From: an uncultured Clostridia bacterium
GTDB lineage: Bacteria; Bacillota; Clostridia; TANB77; CAG-508
Direction: 5' to 3'
Length of the DNA: 64,000 bases
Assembly (NCBI GenBank): GCA_947627185.1
Contig: CANQVF010000004.1
Location: 94,953-158,952, forward strand
The position numbers and the translations under genes are program-made. The notes beneath the pieces were generated by a model. The model searched no databases and was not told the origin of the DNA. It saw nothing but the letters and a program-made list of their open reading frames with translations. Below are positions 1 through 8,477 of this stretch, piece after piece (position 1 is the stretch's first letter; every line of letters starts with the position of its first letter).

Positions 1-320
1 CATTTAGTACAAGTTTACCAGAACTTATAACTTCTATAATAGCTGTACTAAAAAATGAAATAGATATGGCAATAGGAAATATTATGGGTTCTAATGTATT
101 TAATATTGTTTTAATCATTGGAGCAACTGCTATATTAACTCCAATTAATTATTCAGTAAGTTATAATAATGATATTATTATATTTTTAATAGGAATTGTA
201 TTTTTATGGATAATACCTTTTTTAAGTGAAAAAAAGATAATGAATAGATGGGGAGGAGCTATATATATAGCAAGTTATCTATTATACATGATAAGTTTAG
301 TATATATAAATGTATGGTAA
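1..320 (+). CDS. Na+/Ca2+ exchanger family protein, C-terminal part
   Basis: The gene is cut by the window edge; the reading frame runs from base 3 to the TAA at 318-320. The visible part begins with STSLPELITS and continues through EIDMAIGNIMGSNVFN. This matches the second alpha-repeat of the CaCA (cation/Ca2+ exchanger, YrbG-like) family, where acidic and Asn/Ser residues line the ion path. Three or four hydrophobic segments follow. The family exchanges Na+ or K+ against Ca2+ across the cytoplasmic membrane. An ATG at base 66 gives only an internal fragment and is not the true start. No terminator is evident downstream. Confidence 0.85.
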   Translation, partial: FSTSLPELITSIIAVLKNEIDMAIGNIMGSNVFNIVLIIGATAILTPINYSVSYNNDIIIFLIGIVFLWIIPFLSEKKIMNRWGGAIYIASYLLYMISLVYINVW

Positions 321-370
321 AAAATAGTCAAAATGTAAAAATTCACAAAAAAATTACAAAAAACTATTTA

Positions 371-400
371 TTTACGTCACATTTTGTGATAAAATATAAT
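371..400 (+). promoter_or_regulatory. Putative sigma-A promoter of the 516-1640 gene
   Basis: TTTACG (371-376) and a perfect TATAAT (395-400) are separated by 18 bp. Transcription would start near 407 and give a leader of about 110 nt. The leader contains a weak hairpin (AGTA...TACT near 415-436) that I could not match to a known RNA family. Confidence 0.55.
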
Positions 401-515
401 TGACCATTGCGGAGTACTTTTTCAAAAGCTACTTTAAGCACGGCATAATAAAAAGAAAAATAGCAGATAATGCTTTTAAAATCTATAAATGTGATTACAT
501 GTATAGGAGGATAAT

Positions 516-1640
516 ATGAAAAAAACACAAATTAATTTTTCTGTGGATAAGATGGCAGTATTATGTAATATGATAGACGGTGAAATAAAAGCTAGATTAG
601 ACTCAAGACATAATCCAGAAAAAAAAGAACTTTACAAACAAATGGGAGTAATAAATAGTACACCAGCTATAACAAGATTTATGCATAAACATCCAAATAT
701 CTTTGGAAATAAAAAATTGATTAATTCAAAATTTGGCAATATATTTGAAGAAATATTACCAATATCATCTGAATACGGAAGAGAAATTTACCAAAAAGAA
801 GCTATAAGAAGATTAAAATATAGTTATGATTTATCTGAAGAAGAAACTTCAGATATGGAAGTTTTTTTAGATGATTTTTGGAAATTAAGTGAGAATCCAG
901 AAATAAATAAAATTATTTCTGCTACTGAAAAATATAAAGATTCTATTGAAGAAATATGGAGACATCAAGAAGATAATGTAATAGGTTCTGTGGAAAAAGT
1001 TTTAGGTTATGAACCAGAAATTAAAGGCACAGTTTCCACTTATATTATGTACCCAAATTTTAATATACATAGGACATGCCAAGCTAAATCTAATCAAACA
1101 AATTTATTCTTTGGAAAAATGAAAGAAAGAAATCCAAATAAAATTATTGCTTATTTAGCACATCAAGTTTTTCATCAACCAGTATTACCATATAAAACAA
1201 CAATGACTAAAAATCAAAAAGAAGAATTTCATGGATTTATTAAATTTTTAACAGATAAAGATGTATACAATATGCTTACAGGAAAAAGCTATTTAGATAT
1301 TGTAACACAAAATGAAAATCCTGAAATCATGGCAAAAATTTATCCATATTGGCTTGGTTACAGATATAGAAATGCAGATAAAGAAGGTTTAGACTCAGTA
1401 AAGCAAATACAAAAAGCAATAGATAGAGATAAAAGATATTATGAAAGACTACCTTTAAAATCTAAAAAAAGAAAATTATATGAAAAATATGAATTTGATA
1501 AATTAGATGCAAAAAAAATAGCTAATTTCTTTAGAGAGAAAAAAGGTATAAATCCATATCAATTTGCAAAAATCGATTTTAATAATAAAAGAAATATATA
1601 TAAAAATGAATATATACAAGAAGTTGATGAAGCAAGATAA
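516..1640 (+). CDS. Uncharacterised cytoplasmic protein with degenerate metallopeptidase-like motif
   Basis: 374 residues; ATG follows AGGAGG (505-510). I do not recognise a family. There is no signal peptide or membrane segment; it is predicted to be mostly helical and charged. Residues 211-222 read IAYLAHQVFHQP. The layout, hydrophobic residues followed by H-x-x-x-H, is that of a zinc HExxH helix, but the catalytic Glu is Gln (codon CAA). It could be a pseudo-peptidase or unrelated. It appears monocistronic, with its own promoter upstream and a hairpin terminator downstream. A clear HExxH protein is encoded at 35035-36168, but I see no extended similarity between them. Confidence 0.75.
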   Translation: MKKTQINFSVDKMAVLCNMIDGEIKARLDSRHNPEKKELYKQMGVINSTPAITRFMHKHPNIFGNKKLINSKFGNIFEEILPISSEYGREIYQKEAIRRLKYSYDLSEEETSDMEVFLDDFWKLSENPEINKIISATEKYKDSIEEIWRHQEDNVIGSVEKVLGYEPEIKGTVSTYIMYPNFNIHRTCQAKSNQTNLFFGKMKERNPNKIIAYLAHQVFHQPVLPYKTTMTKNQKEEFHGFIKFLTDKDVYNMLTGKSYLDIVTQNENPEIMAKIYPYWLGYRYRNADKEGLDSVKQIQKAIDRDKRYYERLPLKSKKRKLYEKYEFDKLDAKKIANFFREKKGINPYQFAKIDFNNKRNIYKNEYIQEVDEAR

Positions 1641-1665
1641 AAAAAGCAGTTACCTGCTTTTTTTA
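1641..1665 (+). terminator. Intrinsic terminator
   Basis: AAAAAGCAG, loop TTAC, then CTGCTTTTT followed by further T residues, directly after the stop codon of the 516-1640 gene. Confidence 0.8.
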
Positions 1666-1767
1666 TTTTGGAATAAATATAAAAATTAAAATTGCAAATA
1701 TTTACTTTTAAAATTTTTATTGATAAAATTATAAAAAAATAAAGATAATATAAACAAAGGAGAAAAA

Positions 1768-2328
1768 ATGAAAGATAAGAAAAATATTGTTTATTTAATA
1801 ATTGCTATTATATTATTTATAGGAACTCTTGCTTTTTGCCTAAAAGTATATTTTTTTGATAATGACAATAATAAGAAAGAAGATAATATAGAAATTTCAG
1901 AAGTTTCAAAAACAAAAGATATAGATAATATTTCATATAAAGACATTGTTTTTTATAGAGCAGATGGCTCAGAAGTAAAGCTTTCAGATTATCAAAATTC
2001 ACCAATAGTATTACTTTTTTTTGATAAAACATCAGAAGATTCTATTGAAGAATTAAATAGAGTTGAAAATATGTATAATAATTATAAAGATAAAATTAAT
2101 TTTTTTATGATTAATTGTGCACAAGAAGTTGATGAAGAACTTCAAAGTAAATATACATTGGAAATTTTTTATGATTTTTATAAAGGTGCAACAAGAAATT
2201 ATAATATTTCAGAATTTCCATCAATTATTTATATAAATAAAGAGAATGTAGTATTTAATGCAAAATCAGGACTTACTACAACAGATGCCTTAGAAGCTAA
2301 TTTAGATATATTGTCTGATAATATATAA
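1768..2328 (+). CDS. Membrane-anchored thioredoxin-fold protein lacking CXXC
   Basis: 186 residues; AAAGGAG at 1756-1762 precedes the ATG. Residues 8-30 form an N-terminal membrane anchor, and the rest should lie outside the cell. Residues ~60-186 resemble TlpA/AhpC-TSA domains: a strand-rich start (KDIVFYRADGSEVKLSDYQ), a hydrophobic strand (SPIVLLFF) and a cis-proline loop (EFPS). Where TlpA-type reductases carry WCxxC, this protein reads DKTSEDS, with no cysteine. A single cysteine occurs later in INCAQEV. It probably keeps the fold but not disulfide redox chemistry, and may act as a binding or chaperone domain. It converges on the gene at 2330-2824. Confidence 0.75.
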   Translation: MKDKKNIVYLIIAIILFIGTLAFCLKVYFFDNDNNKKEDNIEISEVSKTKDIDNISYKDIVFYRADGSEVKLSDYQNSPIVLLFFDKTSEDSIEELNRVENMYNNYKDKINFFMINCAQEVDEELQSKYTLEIFYDFYKGATRNYNISEFPSIIYINKENVVFNAKSGLTTTDALEANLDILSDNI

Positions 2329-2329
2329 T

Positions 2330-2824
2330 TTATGTTCGTATAAATATAATAATATATATTAAATAATAAATAAAGTCACATATAGGAAAAGCATATAAAG
2401 CACCTTTAGTTGAAAATACTATAAAGCCTAATATAATAAAAAGCAAATTAACAACGATTTTTGATAGAAAAAGAATCGTTGTTTTTTTATGTGTTAAAAT
2501 AGATTTTTTATAATTATATAAAAATGCGGGTATTAAAAATTTTATAGCATATAAAGTACTGGTTATGAAGATAATCTTAGAAGCATATACTGCGTAGTTA
2601 ATAATGCCAGGAGTTTTACTAAAAATAGAAAAAATATTTTTTGAGAATATATGTATAAGTAAAGATAATATAATTTCAATAATCGTTATACAGCTTATTA
2701 TAAAAGTAAATCTGGTTTTATTTTTATATATTTTTTTATTAGAAATAATTAATAATATAGGTAAAATAAGAATTATATATACTATTAAATTTAAAAATAG
2801 ACCAAAAAATTTAACTGTATTCAT
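2330..2824 (-). CDS. Small multi-pass membrane protein, unknown
   Basis: 164 residues on the minus strand, about 28% Ile plus many Leu and Phe. Four or five hydrophobic segments are visible (residues ~7-28, 40-62, 80-105, 118-140, 145-162). No family was recognised. On the minus strand AGAAGG lies 6 nt before the ATG, which supports this strand over the overlapping + strand ORF at 2604-2867. It stands alone and converges on the thioredoxin-fold gene with a 1-bp gap. Confidence 0.6.
   Translation of the reverse strand: MNTVKFFGLFLNLIVYIILILPILLIISNKKIYKNKTRFTFIISCITIIEIILSLLIHIFSKNIFSIFSKTPGIINYAVYASKIIFITSTLYAIKFLIPAFLYNYKKSILTHKKTTILFLSKIVVNLLFIILGFIVFSTKGALYAFPICDFIYYLIYIIIFIRT
2453..2488 (+). 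terminator. Possible terminator inside the convergent gene
   Basis: AACGATT (2453-2459) and AATCGTT (2474-2480) form a 7-bp stem followed by G and seven T. It sits 125 bp past the end of the thioredoxin-fold gene, inside the coding region of the opposing membrane-protein gene, so it may serve the + strand transcript. Confidence 0.35.
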
Positions 2825-2961
2825 AAAAAAACCTTCTTTTTTAATTTTACATTATTTTAACATATAAATTATAAAGTGTCTAATATCAAAGATTATAAAA
2901 GTTTGTAAAATGATTGTAATATTTCAATTGTATTAAAAAACAAAAAAATGGAAAAAAATAC

Positions 2962-2990
2962 TTGCAAAATGGAATAGTATATATTAAAAT
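2962..2990 (+). promoter_or_regulatory. Sigma-A promoter of mraZ
   Basis: TTGCAA (2962-2967), a 17-bp spacer and TAAAAT (2985-2990). The expected start point, near 2997, falls at the upstream edge of the MraZ repeat operator. Confidence 0.6.
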
Positions 2991-2997
2991 TTAATTG

Positions 2998-3023
2998 AAG
3001 TGGAGAAAAGTGGAACAAAGTGG
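2998..3023 (+). promoter_or_regulatory. MraZ operator: three GTGG boxes at 10-bp intervals
   Basis: GTGG occurs at 3000-3003, 3010-3013 and 3020-3023, each preceded by AA(A/G). MraZ is known to bind direct repeats with a 10-bp period upstream of its own gene (TGGG boxes in E. coli, AAAGTG-type boxes in Mollicutes). Position, period and sequence all fit autoregulation of the mraZ operon here. Confidence 0.8.
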
Positions 3024-3049
3024 TAGATGAATGAAAGGAGATAAACAAG

Positions 3050-3475
3050 TTGCTAATTGGTGAATATGAACATTCTCTAGATGCAAAAGGTAGATTAATA
3101 ATGCCAGCAAAACTTAGAGAAGATATTGGTGAAAAGTTCATAATAACTAAAGGCTTAGATGGTTGTTTATTTGCATTTTCTTTAGATGAATGGAAAAATT
3201 TTGAACAAAAATTAAGATCACTTCCTATTTCAAATAAAGATGCTAGAGATTTTTCAAGATTTTTCTTCGCTGGTGCCATGGATTGTGAAATAGATAAACA
3301 AGGTAGATTTTTGATATCAAATAATTTAAGAACTTTTGCAGAATTAGAAAAAGAAGTTGTTATAATTGGTATGGATTCAAGAATTGAAATTTGGAGTAAA
3401 CAGAAATGGCATAGTACAGATAGCGATATTTCAGCAGATGAAATTGCTGAAAAGATGCAAATGCTTGGTATATAA
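3050..3475 (+). CDS. mraZ: Transcriptional regulator MraZ
   Basis: 141 residues, translated from TTG at 3050 with AAAGGAG (3034-3040) 9 nt upstream. MraZ is an AbrB-fold, ring-forming DNA-binding protein that controls the division/cell-wall (dcw) cluster. Two MraZ half-domains are visible: [20 protein letters not shown] (residues ~5-24), and [17 protein letters not shown] near residues 78-94. Each holds the D-x-[KQ]-G-R signature. Its operator lies 27-50 bp upstream of the start. rsmH follows after an unusually long 260-bp gap. Confidence 0.95.
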   Translation: MLIGEYEHSLDAKGRLIMPAKLREDIGEKFIITKGLDGCLFAFSLDEWKNFEQKLRSLPISNKDARDFSRFFFAGAMDCEIDKQGRFLISNNLRTFAELEKEVVIIGMDSRIEIWSKQKWHSTDSDISADEIAEKMQMLGI

Positions 3476-3497
3476 CTTGCTAAAGTTTATATAAATG

Positions 3498-3666
3498 CTA
3501 AAGATAAAACCTAAAAGCACAAAAGATAAAGTATACAAAAGATAAAATCTTTAGAATACTAAAGATTAAAGTTAAAACTACAAAAGAAGAATATATTATT
3601 TACTAAGGTAAAAGATATATAATACAAAAGACAAACAAAAAGAGTACAAAAGAAAAAATTACAATT
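3498..3666 (+). repeat. Degenerate 22-bp direct repeats between mraZ and rsmH
   Basis: The motif TAC(A/T)AAAGA recurs at 3534, 3557, 3579, 3601 (diverged), 3623 and 3645; the last five are exactly 22 bp apart. Related copies start near 3498 and 3518. No ORF spans the region. Low-complexity A-rich sequence could produce part of the pattern. Confidence 0.5.
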
Positions 3667-3673
3667 TAGCAAG

Positions 3674-3698
3674 ACAGTTGGTATTTTTTACCAACTGT
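3674..3698 (+). promoter_or_regulatory. Perfect 10-bp hairpin before rsmH
   Basis: ACAGTTGGTA and TACCAACTGT flank five T residues. Only three T residues follow, so it would be a weak terminator. It may attenuate or stabilise the mraZ-rsmH transcript. Confidence 0.5.
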
Positions 3699-3736
3699 TT
3701 ATGCTAATATGGGAAATTTATTATGAGGGTAGCGGT

Positions 3737-4663
3737 TTGGAGTTTAACCATAAATCAGTAATGCTTACCGAATGCATAGATGGACTTAATATAAAACCAG
3801 ATGGAATCTATGTTGATGGAACAATGGGTGGAGCTGGTCATAGTAAAGAAATAGCAAATAGAATATCTAAAAATGGGCTTCTTATAGGAATTGATAGAGA
3901 TGAAGAAGCTATTTCTGTTGCAAAAGAAAGACTAAAAGAGTTTGAAAATGTAAAATATATACATGATAATCATGATAATTTAGAAAATATTTTAAATAAT
4001 TTAGAAATACCAAAAGTTGATGGAATATTATTGGATTTGGGTGTTTCTTCATATCAATTAGATGAAAGAGATAGAGGTTTTAGCTATATAGGTAATGGAA
4101 TACTTGATATGAGAATGGATAAAACACAAGTTTTAACTGCTAAAACAGTTGTTAATACTTATAGTGAAGAAGAACTTGCAAGAATTATTTTTGAATATGG
4201 AGAAGAAAAATTTTCTAGACCTATTGCAAAAAAGATTGTAGAACATAGAAAAGAAAAACAAATAGAAACAACAGAAGAATTAGTTTCTATTATTGAAGAA
4301 GTTATAAAAAGAAGAAAAGGAGAAGGACACCCTGCAAAAAGAACATTTCAGGCAATAAGAATAGAAGTAAATAATGAAATAAAACCACTTTATGATACAA
4401 TTATAACTTCAATAAATAGATTAAAATCTGGTGGAAGACTATGTGTATTAACATTTCATTCTTTAGAAGATAGAGCTGTAAAAAATGCATTTACTGATTC
4501 TGTTGGAAAATGTACTTGTCCACCAGGACTTCCATATTGTATGTGTGGAGCAAAATCTAAGGGAAAAATTATTACTAAAAAACCTATATTGCCTAGCATT
4601 GAAGAAATGGAAGAAAATCCAAGAAGTAAAAGTGCAAAATTAAGAATTTTCGAAAGAGCATAA
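3737..4663 (+). CDS. rsmH: 16S rRNA m4C1402 methyltransferase RsmH (MraW)
   Basis: 308 residues from TTG at 3737. This start gives the family-typical N terminus (M-E-F-N-H-K-S-V) and has GAGGG 7 nt upstream; the ATG at 3701 would add 12 atypical residues. RsmH N4-methylates C1402 in the 16S rRNA decoding centre using SAM. Visible features are the SAM-binding segment [12 protein letters not shown] (~26-37), the acidic loop GIDRDEEAI, the [12 protein letters not shown] core, [16 protein letters not shown], and the C-terminal FHSLEDR with a CxCPP-type segment. The length is normal. It is the second gene of the truncated dcw cluster. Confidence 0.96.
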   Translation: MEFNHKSVMLTECIDGLNIKPDGIYVDGTMGGAGHSKEIANRISKNGLLIGIDRDEEAISVAKERLKEFENVKYIHDNHDNLENILNNLEIPKVDGILLDLGVSSYQLDERDRGFSYIGNGILDMRMDKTQVLTAKTVVNTYSEEELARIIFEYGEEKFSRPIAKKIVEHRKEKQIETTEELVSIIEEVIKRRKGEGHPAKRTFQAIRIEVNNEIKPLYDTIITSINRLKSGGRLCVLTFHSLEDRAVKNAFTDSVGKCTCPPGLPYCMCGAKSKGKIITKKPILPSIEEMEENPRSKSAKLRIFERA

Positions 4664-4702
4664 ATTTATATTAAAACACTAAAGAAAGGAGGTATAAAGA
4701 TT

Positions 4703-5257
4703 ATGAATGGTAGAAATTATGGATATCAGTACGATACAAACCCTAGAAAAATAAAACCAGAGTATGATAAACCAAGAAGAAATAGAGTTACAACTAAAAG
4801 CACTACCAAAAAGCAAGTAAATAAAAAAGAAAAAGAAAAAAATAAAAATAATACTAAGCAAAAAGAACAAAAAGAACAAAAAAAATTACAATCAAAAGCT
4901 AAATTTTCTATATTCATAAAATGTATGTTAATACTTGCTATTTTATTTTTTATAATCTTTAGAAACTCTCAAATTAGTGAATCGTTCTTACAAATACAAA
5001 ACTTAAAAACTACAATTTCAGATATAAAAAAGGCAAATAATCAATTAGAAATAAATATACAAAATAGTATAAATTTAAGTAATATTGAACAACAAGCAAA
5101 AGATTTATTAGGAATGCAAAAACTTAATAATAAACAAATAGAATATATAAGTCTTCCTAAAAAAGATTATACAGAACCTAGAACAGAAGAAGTTATAATA
5201 GATAATGAAAAAAATATTTTTGAGATGATAATAGAAAAAATTACAAATTTATTTTAA
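4703..5257 (+). CDS. FtsL-like cell division protein
   Basis: 184 residues; AAAGGAGG lies 10 nt upstream. Residues 1-70 are a very basic Lys/Asn/Gln cytoplasmic tail, ~71-92 one membrane helix, and ~95-130 an outside coiled coil (LQIQNLKTTISDIKKANNQL). A short tail follows. This single-pass bitopic layout, immediately after rsmH, is that of FtsL/DivIC-type septum proteins that recruit the FtsW-FtsI synthase. The basic tail is longer than usual. Sequence conservation in this family is weak, so position and topology carry the call. A terminator follows, so ftsI is not in this operon. Confidence 0.75.
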   Translation: MNGRNYGYQYDTNPRKIKPEYDKPRRNRVTTKSTTKKQVNKKEKEKNKNNTKQKEQKEQKKLQSKAKFSIFIKCMLILAILFFIIFRNSQISESFLQIQNLKTTISDIKKANNQLEINIQNSINLSNIEQQAKDLLGMQKLNNKQIEYISLPKKDYTEPRTEEVIIDNEKNIFEMIIEKITNLF

Positions 5258-5296
5258 AATAGATTTTCTAAACAATTTAGAAGGTCTATTTTTTTA
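5257..5296 (+). terminator. Intrinsic terminator after the ftsL-like gene
   Basis: AAATAGA-TTTTCTAA pairs with TTAGAAGG-TCTATTT, followed by a run of T. It closes the mraZ-rsmH-ftsL unit. Confidence 0.8.
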
Positions 5297-5325
5297 TTGA
5301 ATATTAAAATTACTTATGATATTAT
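5297..5325 (+). promoter_or_regulatory. Putative sigma-A promoter of the MBOAT operon
   Basis: TTGAAT (5297-5302), 17 bp, TATTAT (5320-5325), directly after the preceding terminator. Confidence 0.5.
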
Positions 5326-5370
5326 ATAGCTAATTTTTGAAGTGTTTTTATATTGAAAGGAGAATACAAA

Positions 5371-6828
5371 ATGATTTTAACTTCTAGTTTGTATTTAACT
5401 TTTTTAGTTATTTTATTAATTGCATATTATGTATTTCCTAAAAAAATGCAATGGTCATTATTATTAATTGCAAGTTTAATATTTATTGTATTTTCAACAT
5501 CAAATATAAATGTATATATATATTTATTATTAGCAGTATTAGTAAGTTATATTGGAGCTAATTTAATTGGAAGAGTCAAAAACAGTAAAAGTAAAAAAAT
5601 TATTCAAATAATAACTGTTTGTATTTTAGTTATACAATTAATTTGCTTAAAATATATAAATTTAATTGGAACAACAACCACAAATGTTGTAAATTTTTTA
5701 GGTGCTAATGCAAATTGGAAAATGTTATCAATAGTAGTTCCTCTTGGAATTTCATTTTATACGTTAATTGCAATTGGCTATGTTATAGATGTAGCAAGGG
5801 GAAAAACTTTACCACAAAAAAATATATTAAAACATATGTTATTTGTATTATATTTTCCACAACTAACATCAGGACCTTTTACAAGATATCCAGAAATGGA
5901 AAAGGAATTATATGTAGAACATAAATTTAATTTTCAAAATATATGTTTTGGTTTTCAAAGAATTATATGGGGTATATTTAAGAAAATAGTAATATCAGAA
6001 AGATTGGCAGTTATAGCAAATAATATTTTTAATAATTACACTGAATATAATGGAATAAGCATAATAATTGGAGCTATTGCATTTACTATTCAGTTATATA
6101 CAGATTTTTCAGGATGTATGGATATAGTTTTAGGAACTTCAAGAACTTTAGGAGTAAAATTACCAGAAAACTTTGATACGCCATTATTTTCTAAAAGTAT
6201 TCCTGAATTTTGGCGTAGATGGCATATAACTTTAGGAGCTTGGTTTCGCGAATATTTATATTTTCCATTGGGAGGTTCAAAAAAAGGAAATGTTCGTACA
6301 TATATAAATCTTATGATTATATTTTTAGTTAGTGGAATTTGGCATGGAACTTCGTGGACTTTTCTAATTTGGGGTGCTTTAAATGGAATATATAGTTGTA
6401 TAGATAGAATAATAAATAAAAATATAATTCCTAAATTAGAAAAAATGAAATTAAATGTTAATAATTTATTTTATAAGGCTTGGCAAATAATATTAACTTT
6501 CTCATTAACATGTTTTGCATTTATATTTTTTAGAGCAGAAACAATTACTCAAGCAATTAATATGATTAAAAGTATAATAAGTATTAATTTTATAAATATA
6601 AAAAATTATGGTTTAGTTTTAATTGATTATGCTATACTATTTTGTTCACTAATTTTACTTTTAATAACATCTATAATAAAGCAAAAGAAAGATATAAGAG
6701 AATTAATAGCAAAACAAAATATTGTTATAAGATATGCTATATGGTTAAGCTTAATTATGCTTATTATCCTTTTTGGATACTATGGAATAGGATATGATGC
6801 ATCAAATTTCTTATATCAAAAATTCTAA
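5371..6828 (+). CDS. MBOAT-family O-acyltransferase (AlgI/DltB-like)
   Basis: 485 residues from ATG 5371, which has AAAGGAG 8 nt upstream; a TTG at 5353 would place that site inside the gene. Polytopic, with 11 or so membrane segments. Signature stretches: PQLTSGPFTRYPEM (~160-173), the long cytoplasmic loop with TPLFSKSIPEFWRRWH and REYLYFPLGGSKKG, then FLVSGIWHGTSW, whose His is the catalytic residue. MBOAT proteins of this branch move acyl groups, often acetyl, across the membrane onto exported polymers such as teichoic acid or polysaccharide. It is paired with the SGNH-like gene at 6865. The acceptor cannot be read from sequence; no dltA or dltC lies nearby, so D-alanylation is unlikely. 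Confidence 0.9.
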   Translation: MILTSSLYLTFLVILLIAYYVFPKKMQWSLLLIASLIFIVFSTSNINVYIYLLLAVLVSYIGANLIGRVKNSKSKKIIQIITVCILVIQLICLKYINLIGTTTTNVVNFLGANANWKMLSIVVPLGISFYTLIAIGYVIDVARGKTLPQKNILKHMLFVLYFPQLTSGPFTRYPEMEKELYVEHKFNFQNICFGFQRIIWGIFKKIVISERLAVIANNIFNNYTEYNGISIIIGAIAFTIQLYTDFSGCMDIVLGTSRTLGVKLPENFDTPLFSKSIPEFWRRWHITLGAWFREYLYFPLGGSKKGNVRTYINLMIIFLVSGIWHGTSWTFLIWGALNGIYSCIDRIINKNIIPKLEKMKLNVNNLFYKAWQIILTFSLTCFAFIFFRAETITQAINMIKSIISINFINIKNYGLVLIDYAILFCSLILLLITSIIKQKKDIRELIAKQNIVIRYAIWLSLIMLIILFGYYGIGYDASNFLYQKF

Positions 6829-6864
6829 GTTAAGTATTAAGTAATAATTAAGAAGGGAGTAAAA

Positions 6865-8301
6865 ATGAAATTATTAAAAACATTAATAAGTATAATTGCT
6901 TTTTTTATAATATTAATTATAATTATGCTTAAATTAGGAAATTTAGTTGTACCAGAATGGAATGATGAATGGTTAAATACAAGTACAGTTAAAAATTTTT
7001 ATAATTTAGATAAAAATTCTTTAGATGTTTTGGCAGTTGGATCTAGTCATGTAATAAAAGGATTTTCCAGTTTAGAATTATATAAAAATTATGGAATTTC
7101 TTCTTATGGTATTGGTACAGAGCAACAATCACTTTATAATTCATTAGCTTGGATAAAAGAGAGCTTAAAAACTCAAAACGAAAAGGTTGTTTTGTTAGAG
7201 GCTCATATGTTTTTTGAAGAAACACCAGAACCACAAAACAGAAAAGGTTTTGATAATATGAAATTATCATTAAATAAAATAGAAGCAGCTTATCAAGATT
7301 CTGTTCAAAGAAATTCATTTGAAAATTTTGCAAGTTTAATTTTTCCAATTTTGAGATTTCACTCTAGAATAGGAGATTTAATACAAGGCAAAGTTGAAGA
7401 AGTTATTCCATCACCAAATTATAGAGGATATTCATTATCAAATGAAGTATGCGGAAATCTAGAGTATGTTACATTAGATGAAACTATAAAAACAGAAAAA
7501 CCTTTTTTTGCAAATTATGAAAAATACTTAACTAAAACTATAAATTATTGCAAAAGTAAAAATATAAATATAATTTTATATAAAGGTCCAGATATGGATT
7601 GGGATATGGAACGATATAATGCTGTAAAAAGAGTGGCTGATGAAAACGGAGTACCATATTTAGATTTTAATTTAGAAAAATTATCAAAAGAAATTGATTT
7701 TAATTATGCTTCAGATTGTGAATTTTTAAACCATACTAATATCTATGGTGCTCAAAAGGTAACTAATTATTTAGGAAAATATATAAAAGAAAATTTTGAA
7801 ATTGAAGATAAAAGAGGAAAAGATGAATTTGCATATTTAGATGAACAAGCTAAATCATATGATTATGCTGTGCAAAATGCAAAATTAGTAAATGTTTTTG
7901 ATCCAATAAAATATATGGATGACTTAAAAAATGAAAATTTTAGTGTTATTTATTTAAAAAGTAATTTAATAAATACTAATGATGAAAACTATAATAAAAT
8001 TATTACTGGAATAGGATTGGATGCTCAAAAATTAGAAAAACCAAATTATTATGCAATTTTTGAAAATGGAAAATTAAAAGAAGAAGAAGGCAGTGATGAA
8101 GTACTTGCAATAGAAACAGTTGTTAATGAAGATAAAAAAGTTCAATTAAACACACAAAGTAGTTCTATTTATTTTGAAGGAATAGAAAGATCATGTTTTC
8201 ATCCAGGATTAATTATAGTAGTGTATAATAATAAAACTAATCAAGTAATAGAAAGTAGTTATATTAATCTTGATAATGGTGCCCTTGTAATGGGAAGATA
8301 A
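6865..8301 (+). CDS. Membrane-anchored SGNH/AlgJ-DltD-like protein
   Basis: 478 residues; GAAGGGAG precedes the ATG. Residues 4-27 are an N-terminal anchor, and the rest is extracytoplasmic. Residues ~54-70 read LDVLAVGSSHVIKGFSS, a GxSH block like block I of AlgJ/AlgX and DltD proteins. LEAHMFFEE follows, and CEFLNHTNIYGAQKV (near 285-300) matches the C-terminal D/N-x-x-H block. Such proteins act outside the cell with an MBOAT acyltransferase to complete polymer O-acylation. It is 36 bp downstream of the MBOAT gene and shares its terminator, so both are likely one two-gene system. The substrate is unknown. Confidence 0.8.
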   Translation: MKLLKTLISIIAFFIILIIIMLKLGNLVVPEWNDEWLNTSTVKNFYNLDKNSLDVLAVGSSHVIKGFSSLELYKNYGISSYGIGTEQQSLYNSLAWIKESLKTQNEKVVLLEAHMFFEETPEPQNRKGFDNMKLSLNKIEAAYQDSVQRNSFENFASLIFPILRFHSRIGDLIQGKVEEVIPSPNYRGYSLSNEVCGNLEYVTLDETIKTEKPFFANYEKYLTKTINYCKSKNINIILYKGPDMDWDMERYNAVKRVADENGVPYLDFNLEKLSKEIDFNYASDCEFLNHTNIYGAQKVTNYLGKYIKENFEIEDKRGKDEFAYLDEQAKSYDYAVQNAKLVNVFDPIKYMDDLKNENFSVIYLKSNLINTNDENYNKIITGIGLDAQKLEKPNYYAIFENGKLKEEEGSDEVLAIETVVNEDKKVQLNTQSSSIYFEGIERSCFHPGLIIVVYNNKTNQVIESSYINLDNGALVMGR

Positions 8302-8305
8302 GATA

Positions 8306-8345
8306 AAACGTAGACATTTATTTAAAATTGTCTACGTTTATTTTA
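8306..8345 (+). terminator. Intrinsic terminator
   Basis: The 11-bp stem AAACGTAGACA (8306-8316) / TGTCTACGTTT (8329-8339) is followed by ATTTTAT. It ends the MBOAT-SGNH operon. Confidence 0.85.
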
Positions 8346-8400
8346 TATTAAAATATTTTTTAAGAAACAATTAAGAGTTGAAATTGTAATGCTTTTGTTA

Positions 8401-8429
8401 TTGTAATAAGGAAAATATAAACATATAAT
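8401..8429 (+). promoter_or_regulatory. Sigma-A promoter of trmFO
   Basis: TTGTAA (8401-8406), 17 bp, TATAAT (8424-8429), giving a start about 40 nt before the trmFO ATG. Confidence 0.6.
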
Positions 8430-8477
8430 ATAATAAGTAAATTAGATTTTTTTGTGAATTTTAGATTGGATATTAAA

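Noticed and set aside
405..515. Riboswitch in the leader of the 516-1640 gene
   Set aside because: Only a weak hairpin is visible and no known riboswitch core could be recognised.
2604..2867. + strand ORF of 87 codons
   Set aside because: It overlaps the minus-strand membrane protein gene, which has a proper ribosome site; the + ORF has none.
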